Part shown: in pieces, positions 7,878-15,882 of the stretch | Position numbering within the stretch: the stretch's first letter is position 1 | Layout of the letters: the number at the start of each line of letters is the position of its first letter | Assembly: GCA_030836365.1 (NCBI GenBank) | Contig: JAURQB010000024.1 | Span: forward strand, 1 to 21,691 | Direction of reading: 5' to 3' | Source of the DNA: Bdellovibrionota bacterium | Lineage (GTDB): Bacteria; Bdellovibrionota; Bacteriovoracia; Bacteriovoracales; Bacteriovoracaceae | Length of the DNA: 21,691 nucleotides | Notes under the pieces: generated by a model | Seen by the model: only the letters and a program-made list of their open reading frames with translations | Told to the model about the DNA's origin: nothing | The model's database searches: none | Made by a program: the position numbers and the translations under genes

Positions 7878-7886
7878 ATTTTCTCC

Positions 7887-8675
7887 TTATGAGTTCGTTA
7901 TTTCAGGTGTTTTTGAATCTGATCCAGCTTTGGGCATTGCGAGCCCCATTCCCTTCATCACAATCAATCGATAAAACCAACGGGGAACCTTTTCAGCAAA
8001 CCTCATCAAAATATTCATCTGCCACGGAAAAACAAATAATGGCATTCGCTTTTCAATCGCCGCGTACATTTTTCCCGCCGCTTTCTCGCTGCTCATTAAA
8101 AAGGGCATTTTGTGGTCATTCTTTTGCGTCAATGGCGTATCAATAAAGCCCGGGCAAATCGCCGTCACGTCCACCCCTCGCCGCTTCCAATCAAGCCCAT
8201 AACTTTCACATAATCTCAGTACCGCTGCTTTTGAAGCTGAATAGGGGCCTGCTCCCGGCAGACCTACAAGTGCGGCAACCGAAGCAACCCCCACCAAGTG
8301 ACCTCCACTTTCCGGAAAGTTCTCCATCGCTGCATCAAAAGTATTAATCACACCAAGGACGTTTATCTTAATAACGTCTCTCGCAAGCGTAAAATTTACT
8401 TTGCCATCTTTTGGGCCCATGGCAATGCCAGCGTTTGCAATCATAACATTTAAAGGCCCATTTTTTTCACAGAATTTTTTAACCGCCTCTTTGATTTGCT
8501 CTTCGCTTGTTACATCAACCGCGTAGCAATCTAGGGAGTCATCATTTATTTTTGAGAGATCACGCCCGCAAACTCCAACTGTATGTCCTTTTGATTGATA
8601 TAATTTTGCCAGAGAATAACCAATTCCAGTAGTTCCTCCAGTAATGAAAACATTCACACGATCCTTGTGAGGCAT
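7887..8675 (-). CDS. Short-chain dehydrogenase/reductase (classical SDR)
   Basis: A 262-residue protein of classical SDR length. It has the dinucleotide-binding TGGTTGIG at residues 12-19, NAG at 81-83, and the catalytic set Ser132, Tyr145 and Lys149 (YSASK), followed by PGFIDTPL near 175-182. Arg38 in VCGRDLSK just after strand beta2 suggests NADP(H) preference. The C-terminal 60 residues include a hydrophobic, aromatic stretch (FPWQMNILMRFAEKVPRWFYRLIVMKGMG), seen in membrane-associated SDRs acting on lipids, so a lipid or sterol-like substrate is possible; the true substrate is unknown. TTAGGAG lies 6 nt before ATG 8675. It starts 18 nt after the permease stop. Confidence 0.9.
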   Translation of the reverse strand: MPHKDRVNVFITGGTTGIGYSLAKLYQSKGHTVGVCGRDLSKINDDSLDCYAVDVTSEEQIKEAVKKFCEKNGPLNVMIANAGIAMGPKDGKVNFTLARDVIKINVLGVINTFDAAMENFPESGGHLVGVASVAALVGLPGAGPYSASKAAVLRLCESYGLDWKRRGVDVTAICPGFIDTPLTQKNDHKMPFLMSSEKAAGKMYAAIEKRMPLFVFPWQMNILMRFAEKVPRWFYRLIVMKGMGLAMPKAGSDSKTPEITNS

Positions 8676-8693
8676 GTTTAACTCCTAAGATTT

Positions 8694-9725
8694 TTATTTG
8701 ATCAATTTTTTAATATGAACATTATACAAAGCTTTTAGCATCAATGCAGAAAAAATAACTGCTGAAAGAAGACCTAAATAGTCTGTTTGTCCATGATCAT
8801 GATGATGAGCGGCCTTAAAAACGGGTGATAGGTTTTGAGATGAATAATAAAAGTCCACCGCATAACTTAAGGCAAGAGACACAAAAGAAATGCTCAGAAT
8901 ATTAATCACAACTCCCTTTCGGCCAATGTATTTTTGAAGCACGAGAATATTAGAAATATTAGTCGCCGGGCCAACAAGTAAAAACAAAAGAGCTGCTCCC
9001 GGAGATAAACCTTTTAAAACAAGGGCCGCAGCAATCGGAGTCGTCGCGCTCGCGCAGACGTACATTGGAATCCCTGCAAATAAAATAATCAGTTTCGCTG
9101 CCGTTCCGTTAAAATTGGTAAACATATCTACTGGAATAAAGTAATCAATTGCTGCGCCAATGAGGATACCTACAGCAAGCCAACTAACAATATCCTCAAG
9201 AAGTTCAAAATAGCCAAAGCGAAAAATTTCCACCAAGCGATTTGGCTTTTTAAGTTCGCGCTCTTTTTGCGCTTGCATTTTTTTACAACAAGGTTTCTTT
9301 TCTGGCGCATCATCAACATATTCAAAATCATTAAAAAAGCGTTGAAAAATTCCTGCAAGCGTCGCTGAAATAAAAGCCGCGATCGGGCGAAAAATAGTCA
9401 TTGGAAGATCCATTAATCCATAGGTCACCATAATGGAATCAACTCCGGTTTCTGGAGTAGAAATAAGAAAACTTGAGGTAGGCCCATTTTTGACACCGGC
9501 CTTTCTGAGTGTAACCGCGGAAGGAATAACCGAGCATGAACATAGAGAAAGGGGAATTCCAAAAAGGCTCGCCTTCACAATATCGCCAATCGTTCCGTTG
9601 TTGATAAATTTCTTCACCTTTTCCACATTTAAAAAAACGTGAATAACACCGGCCATGAAAAGTCCCAATAAAAGAAATGGGGACATCATGATTAAATATT
9701 TTCCTAAAGCTTCTAAAAAGTTCAT
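8694..9725 (-). CDS. SO_0444-type permease (DUF318/ArsP-related), probable Cu/Zn efflux transporter
   Basis: A 343-residue polytopic protein of the permease family that includes ArsP and the SO_0444 Cu/Zn efflux group. In order: the first membrane helix carries SPFLLLGLFMAGVIHVFL; PLSLCSCSVIPSA follows with Cys62 and Cys64; STPETGVDSI occupies 89-98; a cytoplasmic loop carries KKPCCKK (Cys146-147); the second half repeats the fold with VCASATTPIAAALVLKG (Cys224) and LLVGPATNISN; and a histidine-rich loop HHHDH lies at 307-311 before the last helix. The intramembrane CSC, CC pair and His cluster support transport of a soft metal across the inner membrane. It leads the operon with the SDR, lipoprotein and methyltransferase. 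Its start is only 29 nt from that of the divergent TauE/SafE-like gene. The Shine-Dalgarno is weak (GAG 12 nt upstream). Confidence 0.88.
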   Translation of the reverse strand: MNFLEALGKYLIMMSPFLLLGLFMAGVIHVFLNVEKVKKFINNGTIGDIVKASLFGIPLSLCSCSVIPSAVTLRKAGVKNGPTSSFLISTPETGVDSIMVTYGLMDLPMTIFRPIAAFISATLAGIFQRFFNDFEYVDDAPEKKPCCKKMQAQKERELKKPNRLVEIFRFGYFELLEDIVSWLAVGILIGAAIDYFIPVDMFTNFNGTAAKLIILFAGIPMYVCASATTPIAAALVLKGLSPGAALLFLLVGPATNISNILVLQKYIGRKGVVINILSISFVSLALSYAVDFYYSSQNLSPVFKAAHHHDHGQTDYLGLLSAVIFSALMLKALYNVHIKKLIK

Positions 9726-9754
9726 AATAAATTTATCTCACAATAAGGATGGTA
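9726..9754. promoter_or_regulatory. Very short divergent intergenic region between two permease genes
   Basis: Only 29 nt separate the two start codons. AAGG at 9745-9748 serves as ribosome site for the rightward gene at 9755. A possible rightward -10 (CATAAT, 9723-9728) overlaps the leftward start codon, so at least one promoter must lie inside the opposing gene. No convincing -35 or operator was found. Confidence 0.35.
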
Positions 9755-10582
9755 ATGACATTTTTTCTTTTGATTCTCACAGGCCTTGGCGTCGGTATTA
9801 TATCGACATTTTTTGGCGTTGGTGGAGGAATCATTGCCATACCCGCGTTATATATGCTTTTCCCGGAAATTACACCTCAAATTGCCATTTCCAGCTGCAT
9901 GGGAATGATATTTATCAATTCAATGATCAATGTCAGAAGCTTTATTAAAATTGGAAAAAAACCCAACCTAAAAGTTGTTCCGGCCATGGGTTCGGGAATT
10001 TTTACGGGTGTTCTTATCGGCATCAAGGCGACGACTTATTTAAACCCGGTGCAGTTAAAGATTTTTTTCGCAGGACTCTTATATTTTGTGGCCGGCAGGC
10101 TCTTATTTTCTAAAAAGCTCCGAGCACCTGGAGACACCTGGGCACCCGGAAAAGACTCTGGTGATCGAGCGAAGGAGTTTTTTGTCGCCATGGTTGGTGG
10201 AATTGTTGCAGGTCTCACAGGTCTAGGTGGCGGTGCGATTATGATTCCCCTTTTTATTACCATGCTTGGAATTCCGTTAAAGCTCATTCCCTTATATTCC
10301 AACCTCGTCATGGGCTTTGGTGCTTTTGTTGGTGTAATGAACTACAGTCTATTTTTCGAAAATCCAGCATTTAAATTCGATAGTTTAATTGATTCAGGCC
10401 AAATTGGTATGCTCAATGTTGTTCTCGTTGTCTGTTTAGCAGGTGGAAGCTTTCTAACCTCTAAGCTCGGAGCAAAACTATCCCAGAGAGTACCGGAAAA
10501 AAAATCGCGACAGCTATTCGCAACGCTTTTGGTCATTATCGGGGGAAAAATTTTTTATCAAACACTATCAATTTTTAATTGA
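9755..10582 (+). CDS. TauE/SafE-family membrane permease
   Basis: A polytopic protein of about 275 residues with the two-fold internal repeat of the TauE/SafE (DUF81) family: repeat one opens GLGVGIISTFFGVGGGIIAIP near the N-terminus, and repeat two is GGIVAGLTGLGGGAIMIPLFI in the middle. About eight membrane segments are visible, with a short charged linker (SKKLRAPGDTWAPGKDSGDR) between the halves. The family exports or imports sulfite, sulfoacetate, other sulfur anions or thiosulfate, and some members affect copper handling; the substrate here is not determined. Two in-frame ATGs exist. I prefer 9755 because AAGG at 9745-9748 is 6 nt upstream, whereas it directly abuts the ATG at 9749. It diverges from the SO_0444-like permease and is followed by the tRNA-Asp promoter, whose -35 overlaps its TGA stop. 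Confidence 0.88.
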   Translation: MTFFLLILTGLGVGIISTFFGVGGGIIAIPALYMLFPEITPQIAISSCMGMIFINSMINVRSFIKIGKKPNLKVVPAMGSGIFTGVLIGIKATTYLNPVQLKIFFAGLLYFVAGRLLFSKKLRAPGDTWAPGKDSGDRAKEFFVAMVGGIVAGLTGLGGGAIMIPLFITMLGIPLKLIPLYSNLVMGFGAFVGVMNYSLFFENPAFKFDSLIDSGQIGMLNVVLVVCLAGGSFLTSKLGAKLSQRVPEKKSRQLFATLLVIIGGKIFYQTLSIFN

Positions 10583-10607
10583 CGAACAATCCCCCGATCC
10601 CTATATT
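10579..10607 (+). promoter_or_regulatory. Promoter of the tRNA-Asp gene
   Basis: TTGACG (10579-10584), a spacer of exactly 17 nt and TATATT (10602-10607) match the sigma70 consensus at 5 of 6 positions each. Predicted initiation is near 10614, about 11 nt before the mature tRNA. The -35 overlaps the stop codon of the preceding permease gene. Confidence 0.75.
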
Positions 10608-10624
10608 CAAGATCTCTTAATTGC

Positions 10625-10701
<77 letters not shown>

Positions 10702-10716
10702 CTTATTTAAAAATTG

Positions 10717-10741
10717 GATCACCTCGGTGGTCTTTTTTTTT
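10717..10741 (+). terminator. Rho-independent terminator after tRNA-Asp
   Basis: GATCAC (10717-10722) pairs with GTGGTC (10727-10732, one G-U pair) around a CTCG tetraloop, followed by nine T residues at 10733-10741. It lies 15 nt after the tRNA CCA end and should stop tRNA transcription before the thioredoxin-fold gene. Confidence 0.8.
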
Positions 10742-10839
10742 GCCTTTTTTCCCCTGAAAATATTACTCACTTACCTATCCACTTCCCCATCATCTTGCTA
10801 GTTAACTCTTGAAAAAATAAACAATCTACTGGAACAACC

Positions 10840-11673
10840 ATGAAAAACCTTCTTTCAATCCTCGTGCTAATATTTATCACCATCTCATCAAGATCGATGG
10901 CCGCAGAATTTAATGAAAGCGAGATTTTTGACATCTACAAAAAAGCGACAAGGGATGGCCAAGTAACTCGATACGAAGCCGATAAAATCATCCATGCTGC
11001 TCAAAACCCCTACTCGCCGACAAGCTCGCACGCTGGAAATAAATTTTTAGAAGCTCTTTCTTGGTACAACGATATCACTGTCGGTAACAAAGACGGTTAT
11101 TTCACACTTAGAGAACTTAGTGTTGCCTTTGATCAACAAGTTGAAAAATACCTTACTGTTCTTTTCCAACAAGCGAGCGCAACGGAGAGAGTTTCAGCAT
11201 GGAAAATGGTTCAAAAATTAAAAATCCTAGAAAAAACAATTAAGCAGTCTGGAAAATCTTATTACACTTACCGAGCAAAGCAACTAGGCGAAGTTTCCTA
11301 TGAAAATGAATGGAATAGAAAAAACACAATCCGTTCAAGAGAAGATTTTAATAGAAGGGTAATAGAGGCATCCTGGAGAAGACCGGTACTCGTCAAGTTT
11401 GGTCTTACTTATTGCGTTCATTGTCTTTTAATGGAAAATCTCGGATCAGTTCCAGCAGTAGCAAAAAAATACAAAGGTCAGATAGATGTCTACAAGCTAT
11501 GGTGGAACCCAAATGATTCACGACAATTTGGTGAATTAAATACAATCGCTTCTGAAGAAGGAATCACAAGTAGTCCAATGTTTAATCTCTATATTGATGG
11601 CAAACTTGTAAAAAGTGGGTACGCATTTCCTGATGAAAATGGCGATGGGATGGAAGAATTCTTTTCTCTATAA
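10840..11673 (+). CDS. Exported thioredoxin-fold protein with CVHC motif
   Basis: A 277-residue protein with a clear signal peptide (MKNLLSILVLIFITISSRS, probable cleavage near MAA at 20-22). Residues 23-170 are helical; NDITVGNKDGYFTLREL (77-93) loosely resembles a calcium-binding EF-hand loop. Residues 180-277 look like a thioredoxin fold: PVLVKFGLTYCVHCLLM with Cys192 and Cys195, and SSPMFNLYIDGKLV, whose proline would be the cis-Pro beside the active site. The C-terminus has another Asp-rich loop (DENGDGMEEFF). The likely setting is periplasmic disulfide exchange or reduction, but CVHC is not a textbook DsbA or DsbC dipeptide and the partner is unknown. It follows the tRNA terminator and is probably monocistronic. 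No strong Shine-Dalgarno is visible. Its 3' end overlaps the AstE-like gene by 6 nt, tail to tail. Confidence 0.78.
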   Translation: MKNLLSILVLIFITISSRSMAAEFNESEIFDIYKKATRDGQVTRYEADKIIHAAQNPYSPTSSHAGNKFLEALSWYNDITVGNKDGYFTLRELSVAFDQQVEKYLTVLFQQASATERVSAWKMVQKLKILEKTIKQSGKSYYTYRAKQLGEVSYENEWNRKNTIRSREDFNRRVIEASWRRPVLVKFGLTYCVHCLLMENLGSVPAVAKKYKGQIDVYKLWWNPNDSRQFGELNTIASEEGITSSPMFNLYIDGKLVKSGYAFPDENGDGMEEFFSL

Positions 11674-12672
11674 ATTTTCTAATTTCGTCGAAGATAAAAT
11701 CAAACCGCTTCGTTGTCCAACTTTAACTTTCCCATTAGGAAAAGCAATCATCTCGCCGTCCTCTTGAACCGTGTAGGTCTCAACAGAGTCCGATGCAAGA
11801 ACATCACCACGCCGATACTCTGTAAAGTTCGCGGTATCGTCACTGATGTTAAATTGATAATTTTCATCATGCCGAATCAGCTCTTTTTTCACCTGACACA
11901 AAACAGGAAGCTTTTCATCAAACGCAAATTTTGTATTTGAAATAAGTGCTCGAAGGACTCCCTCTGCTTTTGAAAAGTCATCTCGTCTATTTTCTCCAAA
12001 CTTCTCTACTTTTCCTAATTCAAGAGTAAATGCATCTGCGCCATGAACATCACTTGAGTAGAAACTCAGCGTAGTTGCGCTTTTATGCATAAATAGAACC
12101 GCCTCAATTCCCATTGTCGAAAATAATTGTAATTGTCTCTTTGAAATATTTCTTCCAGGTTTCAGATATGGATAGACAGCAAATCGTCGATAAACACTTG
12201 GCCGGATAGCAGTATGAAGGTCGTAATGAACCTTATGATGATTTGAGTACTGATTAAAAAATCTAGTGATTTCTTTCTGAATTAACTTGGCCCTAGGCGC
12301 TTCAATATCATTCTCTGGGTAATTTGAAAATTCGTCAGAAAACATTCGGTTTAAATTATCTTGTATAAACCTAGTTGATTTTCTCATTGCTGATAGGTGC
12401 CCAAAAATAATCAATAATGGATGATGCACTTGAATTCTACCAGCAACAATATCTGAAAGTAGATCATTTACTATCTCAATCGGCGCTGTTTCATTTCCAT
12501 GAATACCACAAGAGTAAATGTAAGTTGATGACTCAGTTGAAACATCTCTTGGAGTAATCTCTACAATACCTTCAGCTACATGTGAGATGGTGACGTTACT
12601 CAGGTGAGTTATGTCACCAATTAACGGTAGTTGGTTATTTAAAATTAAAGCTAAATAATTAGTAAAACTCAT
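11668..12672 (-). CDS. astE: AstE/aspartoacylase-family zinc deacylase, probable succinylglutamate desuccinylase
   Basis: A 334-residue protein, within the usual AstE length (about 320-345). It shows the family's zinc and catalytic signatures: SCGIHGNETAPIEI with His58 and Glu61, NLNRMF at 106-111, YDLHTAIR with the third zinc ligand His153, and TLELGKVEKFG with the presumed catalytic Glu218. A C-terminal beta domain (RRGDVLASDSVETYTVQEDGE) follows. AstE releases succinate from N-succinylglutamate in the final step of arginine catabolism, but no astA, astB, astC or astD lies in this window, so another N-acyl amino acid is possible. GGAG lies a few bases before ATG 12672. The gene follows the TRL-like lipoprotein on the same strand, with a 98-nt gap containing inverted repeats. 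Confidence 0.85.
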   Translation of the reverse strand: MSFTNYLALILNNQLPLIGDITHLSNVTISHVAEGIVEITPRDVSTESSTYIYSCGIHGNETAPIEIVNDLLSDIVAGRIQVHHPLLIIFGHLSAMRKSTRFIQDNLNRMFSDEFSNYPENDIEAPRAKLIQKEITRFFNQYSNHHKVHYDLHTAIRPSVYRRFAVYPYLKPGRNISKRQLQLFSTMGIEAVLFMHKSATTLSFYSSDVHGADAFTLELGKVEKFGENRRDDFSKAEGVLRALISNTKFAFDEKLPVLCQVKKELIRHDENYQFNISDDTANFTEYRRGDVLASDSVETYTVQEDGEMIAFPNGKVKVGQRSGLILSSTKLENL

Positions 12673-12685
12673 TCGCGCTCCATTA

Positions 12686-12716
12686 GTGCATTTAGTACTC
12701 GGTCGAGCAGATGCAC
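12686..12716 (-). promoter_or_regulatory. Nested inverted repeat in the leader just upstream of the AstE-like gene
   Basis: GTGCAT (12686-12691) and ATGCAC (12711-12716) form perfect 6-nt arms enclosing a second short palindrome, CTCG-GT-CGAG (12698-12707). The structure ends 13 nt before the AstE-like start, next to its GGAG ribosome site. No T-run follows, so it is not a standard terminator; a leader hairpin or an operator is possible. Confidence 0.35.
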
Positions 12717-12770
12717 GCTAACAAAACACGTCTGAGTTGATATTTCAACGATGCATTTTAGACTTCGTCA

Positions 12771-13073
12771 TTAAATACCGCGAACAAGCGTGCAATATTT
12801 TTGATACAGGCCCAGGATATTTGTATAGGCGCTGTCGATATACGCTATTTTCTTGATGCCAGCATTTTTTCTGGCCGCTTCAATTGAGGCGTCCCCGACC
12901 GTGACAAGACCAAGATAATTAACCGTGCAAGACTCACCAGTTTTTGAAACTCCACCCCTTGCAAGAGTCGTCGTGACATTTCCCTTGCTGGAAGTGTAGA
13001 TAATACCTGTCATGTGCGGTGACGCACAAGATGTAAGCATTCCAGACAATAATAATAATCTTAAAATTTTCAT
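12771..13073 (-). CDS. TRL-like lipoprotein
   Basis: About 100 residues. The N-terminus (MKILRLLLLSGMLTSCAS from the second Met) is a lipoprotein signal peptide with lipobox LTSC. The mature part (HMTGIIYTS, then CTVNYLGLVTVGDASIEAARKNAGIKKIAYID) matches the TRL-like family pattern: a conserved small lipoprotein fold in which a glycine-rich strand is followed by an 'A-x-x-A-x-x-x-A-G-I-x-K-I' helix and strand. The family is known mainly as small outer-envelope lipoproteins of unknown role. I start at ATG 13073 because it gives a normal signal peptide and better spacing from the GAGGGG ribosome site; ATG 13079 is the alternative and abuts that site. Two cysteines remain in the mature region. 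Same strand as the AstE-like gene downstream. Confidence 0.75.
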   Translation of the reverse strand: MKILRLLLLSGMLTSCASPHMTGIIYTSSKGNVTTTLARGGVSKTGESCTVNYLGLVTVGDASIEAARKNAGIKKIAYIDSAYTNILGLYQKYCTLVRGI

Positions 13074-13135
13074 TTCCATCCCCCCTCAATGGCTACTATC
13101 GGGATACGGAGATGGTAAACTTACTTCAATACTTT

Positions 13136-14743
13136 TTATTTATATAGAACATCCACATCTTCAAAGGTCTTAAGTTTTAATCCAAGCTCTAAACCAACTT
13201 CAATCGCCATTAAACGAAATTTATTTTCTTCGGTAAGAATAAAGTATCGATATTGCTCATTACGAAGAAGTGATCGAATTTTATCTCGATTAATAACATC
13301 ATCACCTAAGAGCCATTTATATTTTTTTACACGATTCCAAATTTTAAATCCAATTTGAGAATAGAAATCTGACACAACGTAAGAATCCCTAGGCGAACTC
13401 TTCATTTTATTATGATCTTGAATAAATGAAACTACAGGATTGAAACGTGTTTCCAGTCGAAGATGATTATATACAAGAGGGAGAGAAAAGATAAGAACAC
13501 TCATAAGAACGGGGATTTTAGTATGCTTTATTTTCACAATATAGATGAGAAGTAGCGACAATAAGCTTCCTGAAAAACTAAACATAATAAAAGTAAGATC
13601 TAATGAATCAGATAACTTCAGCATCCAAACAGAACCGAAGAAAATTATTTGAGAAATAACTTGAATAAAACATAACTGCTTAAAAAATCTAATATTCACA
13701 GTCGAATCAATAAAGAAGCGACAGCACAAAAATACAACACCTAAATATGAAGGCAATATATATAGAGGCTCTTTAGTTGAATTAAATGATAGAATTAAAA
13801 CTGAACAAACAACACCAATCACCGAGAAATCAAAATGACTCATTTTTTTATTATTATTTTTACTTCCAAAATGAAGCAATCCTAAAATCACAAATGGAAT
13901 GACCACAAATAAATCTCTAAGCATTGTATAAAAATAGTAATAAAAGGGCTGCCCCCATCCTCCACCATTTGACTTACTACCATAATCACCTGCCCCTGTA
14001 ATCACGCCAAAATAAACATGATTCAACCACACATTCACGTCACCTGGAGATATTATCTGCACCGCCAGTAAATGAAGACTACTAGTCAGCATAAAACTAG
14101 ATATTAGAATTAATGAATATTGTAGATATATAACAAGAGAGCACTCTCGGGAATATATTGATCGAAAGAGGATGAACAATAGTCCAACCCCAAAAGGACA
14201 GACAAGCCAAAGTTTTGATAAAAATGAAATTCCTAAAAATATTCCTGAAAATAAAAAATGAATTCTTTTCTTTTTCATTAACCCTGAATGACAAAAATAC
14301 AGCGAAACAAACCCGGCGATTGACATAAGTGCCTCATGTTCAATATGCAAGTAGTAACTAATTGGAAAAATACTCAGCATCAAAATTTCGAGGACAGATT
14401 CGTTAGTAGAGCTGGAAATGATTAATTTTTGAAAAATAAATAAAAGAACAAAAAGAAAAAGCCCCACCAAAACGGCGGATGAGGAAATGAGGCCAATTGG
14501 AAGTATTTTATTAAAAGCATAAAAAACATAATGAAAAAAAGGCGTCATTAAGACATGGGGCATGGATTCTGTTGCCCAATCACGATGACCTCCAGGGTCA
14601 TAACTTGGCCGCAGTAAAAATCGAGAAGGGCCCTCTTGCATATTTTTAACCATCTGCAGATTGATTGCCTCATCACTTGCGATAAATGAGTCGCGAGCAA
14701 GAGAGAAAATGACAAGAATAAAAATCAGAAAAAATAACTTCAT
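13136..14743 (-). CDS. Polytopic membrane glycosyltransferase of GT-C/PMT (ArnT-like) type
   Basis: A 535-residue protein with roughly ten or more membrane segments and a small soluble C-terminal domain (from about residue 430). The first helix is followed by SDEAINLQMVKNMQEG with Asp24-Glu25, the position and style of the catalytic acidic pair in PMT/ArnT/GT39-type enzymes. A long periplasmic loop follows (PSYDPGGHRDWATESMPHVL), and STKEPLYILPSYLGVVFL near residues 330-350 resembles the family's lipid-facing 'YilP' segment. Such enzymes use a polyprenyl-phosphate sugar donor at the periplasmic face to modify lipid A, protein or glycans. Linkage to the glycan cluster at 1-6819 is possible but untested. 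No clear ribosome site precedes the ATG. The TRL-like gene starts 62 nt after its stop. Confidence 0.8.
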   Translation of the reverse strand: MKLFFLIFILVIFSLARDSFIASDEAINLQMVKNMQEGPSRFLLRPSYDPGGHRDWATESMPHVLMTPFFHYVFYAFNKILPIGLISSSAVLVGLFLFVLLFIFQKLIISSSTNESVLEILMLSIFPISYYLHIEHEALMSIAGFVSLYFCHSGLMKKKRIHFLFSGIFLGISFLSKLWLVCPFGVGLLFILFRSIYSRECSLVIYLQYSLILISSFMLTSSLHLLAVQIISPGDVNVWLNHVYFGVITGAGDYGSKSNGGGWGQPFYYYFYTMLRDLFVVIPFVILGLLHFGSKNNNKKMSHFDFSVIGVVCSVLILSFNSTKEPLYILPSYLGVVFLCCRFFIDSTVNIRFFKQLCFIQVISQIIFFGSVWMLKLSDSLDLTFIMFSFSGSLLSLLLIYIVKIKHTKIPVLMSVLIFSLPLVYNHLRLETRFNPVVSFIQDHNKMKSSPRDSYVVSDFYSQIGFKIWNRVKKYKWLLGDDVINRDKIRSLLRNEQYRYFILTEENKFRLMAIEVGLELGLKLKTFEDVDVLYK

Positions 14744-14881
14744 AACAATAAGTATATATAAAGCAATAAAAGGACGAGGCCACTAGTCAAATATTGCGTA
14801 TCAATTTAATTCAATAAATACCATTTAGAGCGACCTTTATTGATTTTAAATATTGAAAAACAAAATGCCGAAAGACAGTTG

Positions 14882-15763
14882 ATGAAGTACATTATCGCAT
14901 TTTTATTCACGATGAATTTGTTCGCGCAAGAAGCATGCATCGATTGTGACACTGGTAGCGTGCATGATTGTAGCCAAGAAAAAATCACTTATATGAAAAG
15001 AAACCTTGCGAGAAGTAAGCTAATTATTGAGCTTGCCGTTCATGAAAATTTAGACGAAACACCTGCATCAATCTTTGATGGCCACATTGAGATGCTCAAT
15101 GAGCTAAGAAGCTGTCAAGAACAACTCGGCTTTAATAAAAACATATGCTCGGTAGGATTTAGATTTGAAAAACCAAAATCAAACAGATTCATTATTGACT
15201 ACAATCTTGATTTTATTTCTGAAAAAGATAATCAATGCATTTATCGCCCTTTCAGCTCCCTGGTCATTGATAATCATAATGGAGAGCAATTAGTGCAGTC
15301 CTTAAATGGCCGATGGACTCTCAATCAAAAAATTATGTGCCAATCTGATGTTGATGGGAATATTTATAACAATCAAAGAAATTTTGTTTTAAATGACGAC
15401 GGAGTACTCGCAATTGACTGGTTTATTGATTCAAAAATGATCACGAGACCTGAATTAGAGATTACAGATTCTGATATAAGAGTTAGTCAAAACATCGGAA
15501 GAAAAATTGAGATGGGAAGCGGGGTGAATCTATCAGTAGAGATAAATGATACGATTAACTTTAATTATTCTAATGGGCACAATATGGAGATAAATACACG
15601 AGGTGAGCTCCAGAGCTCGACATTTATCAAGCATGATTCATACAATCGGGCTTGCCAAACCAATACTTGGCGCAGAAGCGGTCGATCAAAACCATATTTT
15701 ATCCCTAATCTAGAACTCAAACCAGCAGCATCAAATCTAAGAATAACAACGGTAAACAATTAG
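14882..15763 (+). CDS. Secreted protein of unknown function, cysteine-containing
   Basis: A 293-residue protein from ATG 14882; an upstream in-frame TTG at 14840 would add 14 non-signal-like residues and is rejected. The N-terminus MKYIIAFLFTMNLFAQEA is a signal peptide with likely cleavage after LFA. The mature protein has seven or more cysteines (CIDCD near the new N-terminus, VHDCSQ, RSCQEQ, NICSV, QCIYR, IMCQS, RACQTN), consistent with several disulfides. The middle and C-terminal parts alternate hydrophobic and polar residues like a beta-sandwich (RFIIDYNLDFI, FVLNDDGVLAIDWFI, GVNLSVEINDTINFNYS). I recognise no family. It is divergent from the membrane glycosyltransferase across a 138-nt gap, and 119 nt upstream of another secreted protein. 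The ribosome site is weak. Confidence 0.7.
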   Translation: MKYIIAFLFTMNLFAQEACIDCDTGSVHDCSQEKITYMKRNLARSKLIIELAVHENLDETPASIFDGHIEMLNELRSCQEQLGFNKNICSVGFRFEKPKSNRFIIDYNLDFISEKDNQCIYRPFSSLVIDNHNGEQLVQSLNGRWTLNQKIMCQSDVDGNIYNNQRNFVLNDDGVLAIDWFIDSKMITRPELEITDSDIRVSQNIGRKIEMGSGVNLSVEINDTINFNYSNGHNMEINTRGELQSSTFIKHDSYNRACQTNTWRRSGRSKPYFIPNLELKPAASNLRITTVNN

Positions 15764-15882
15764 ATACCTTGATTACTAAATCCTTTAAAAATCAACTCAT
15801 TTTATTTAGCCATTTTTTTCCCTTCTCAGCACAATAAAACCTTCAATACTAAAATTAACTTATTAGAAATTGAGATTACCTT

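Noticed and set aside
14840..14881. TTG start extending the 293-residue secreted protein by 14 residues
   Set aside because: The extension is charged and would bury the signal peptide; ATG 14882 gives a normal export signal.
15769..15795. Possible terminator TTGATT...AATCAA after the 293-residue secreted protein
   Set aside because: The 6-nt AT-rich arms with a 15-nt loop would be unstable, and the following T-rich stretch is interrupted.
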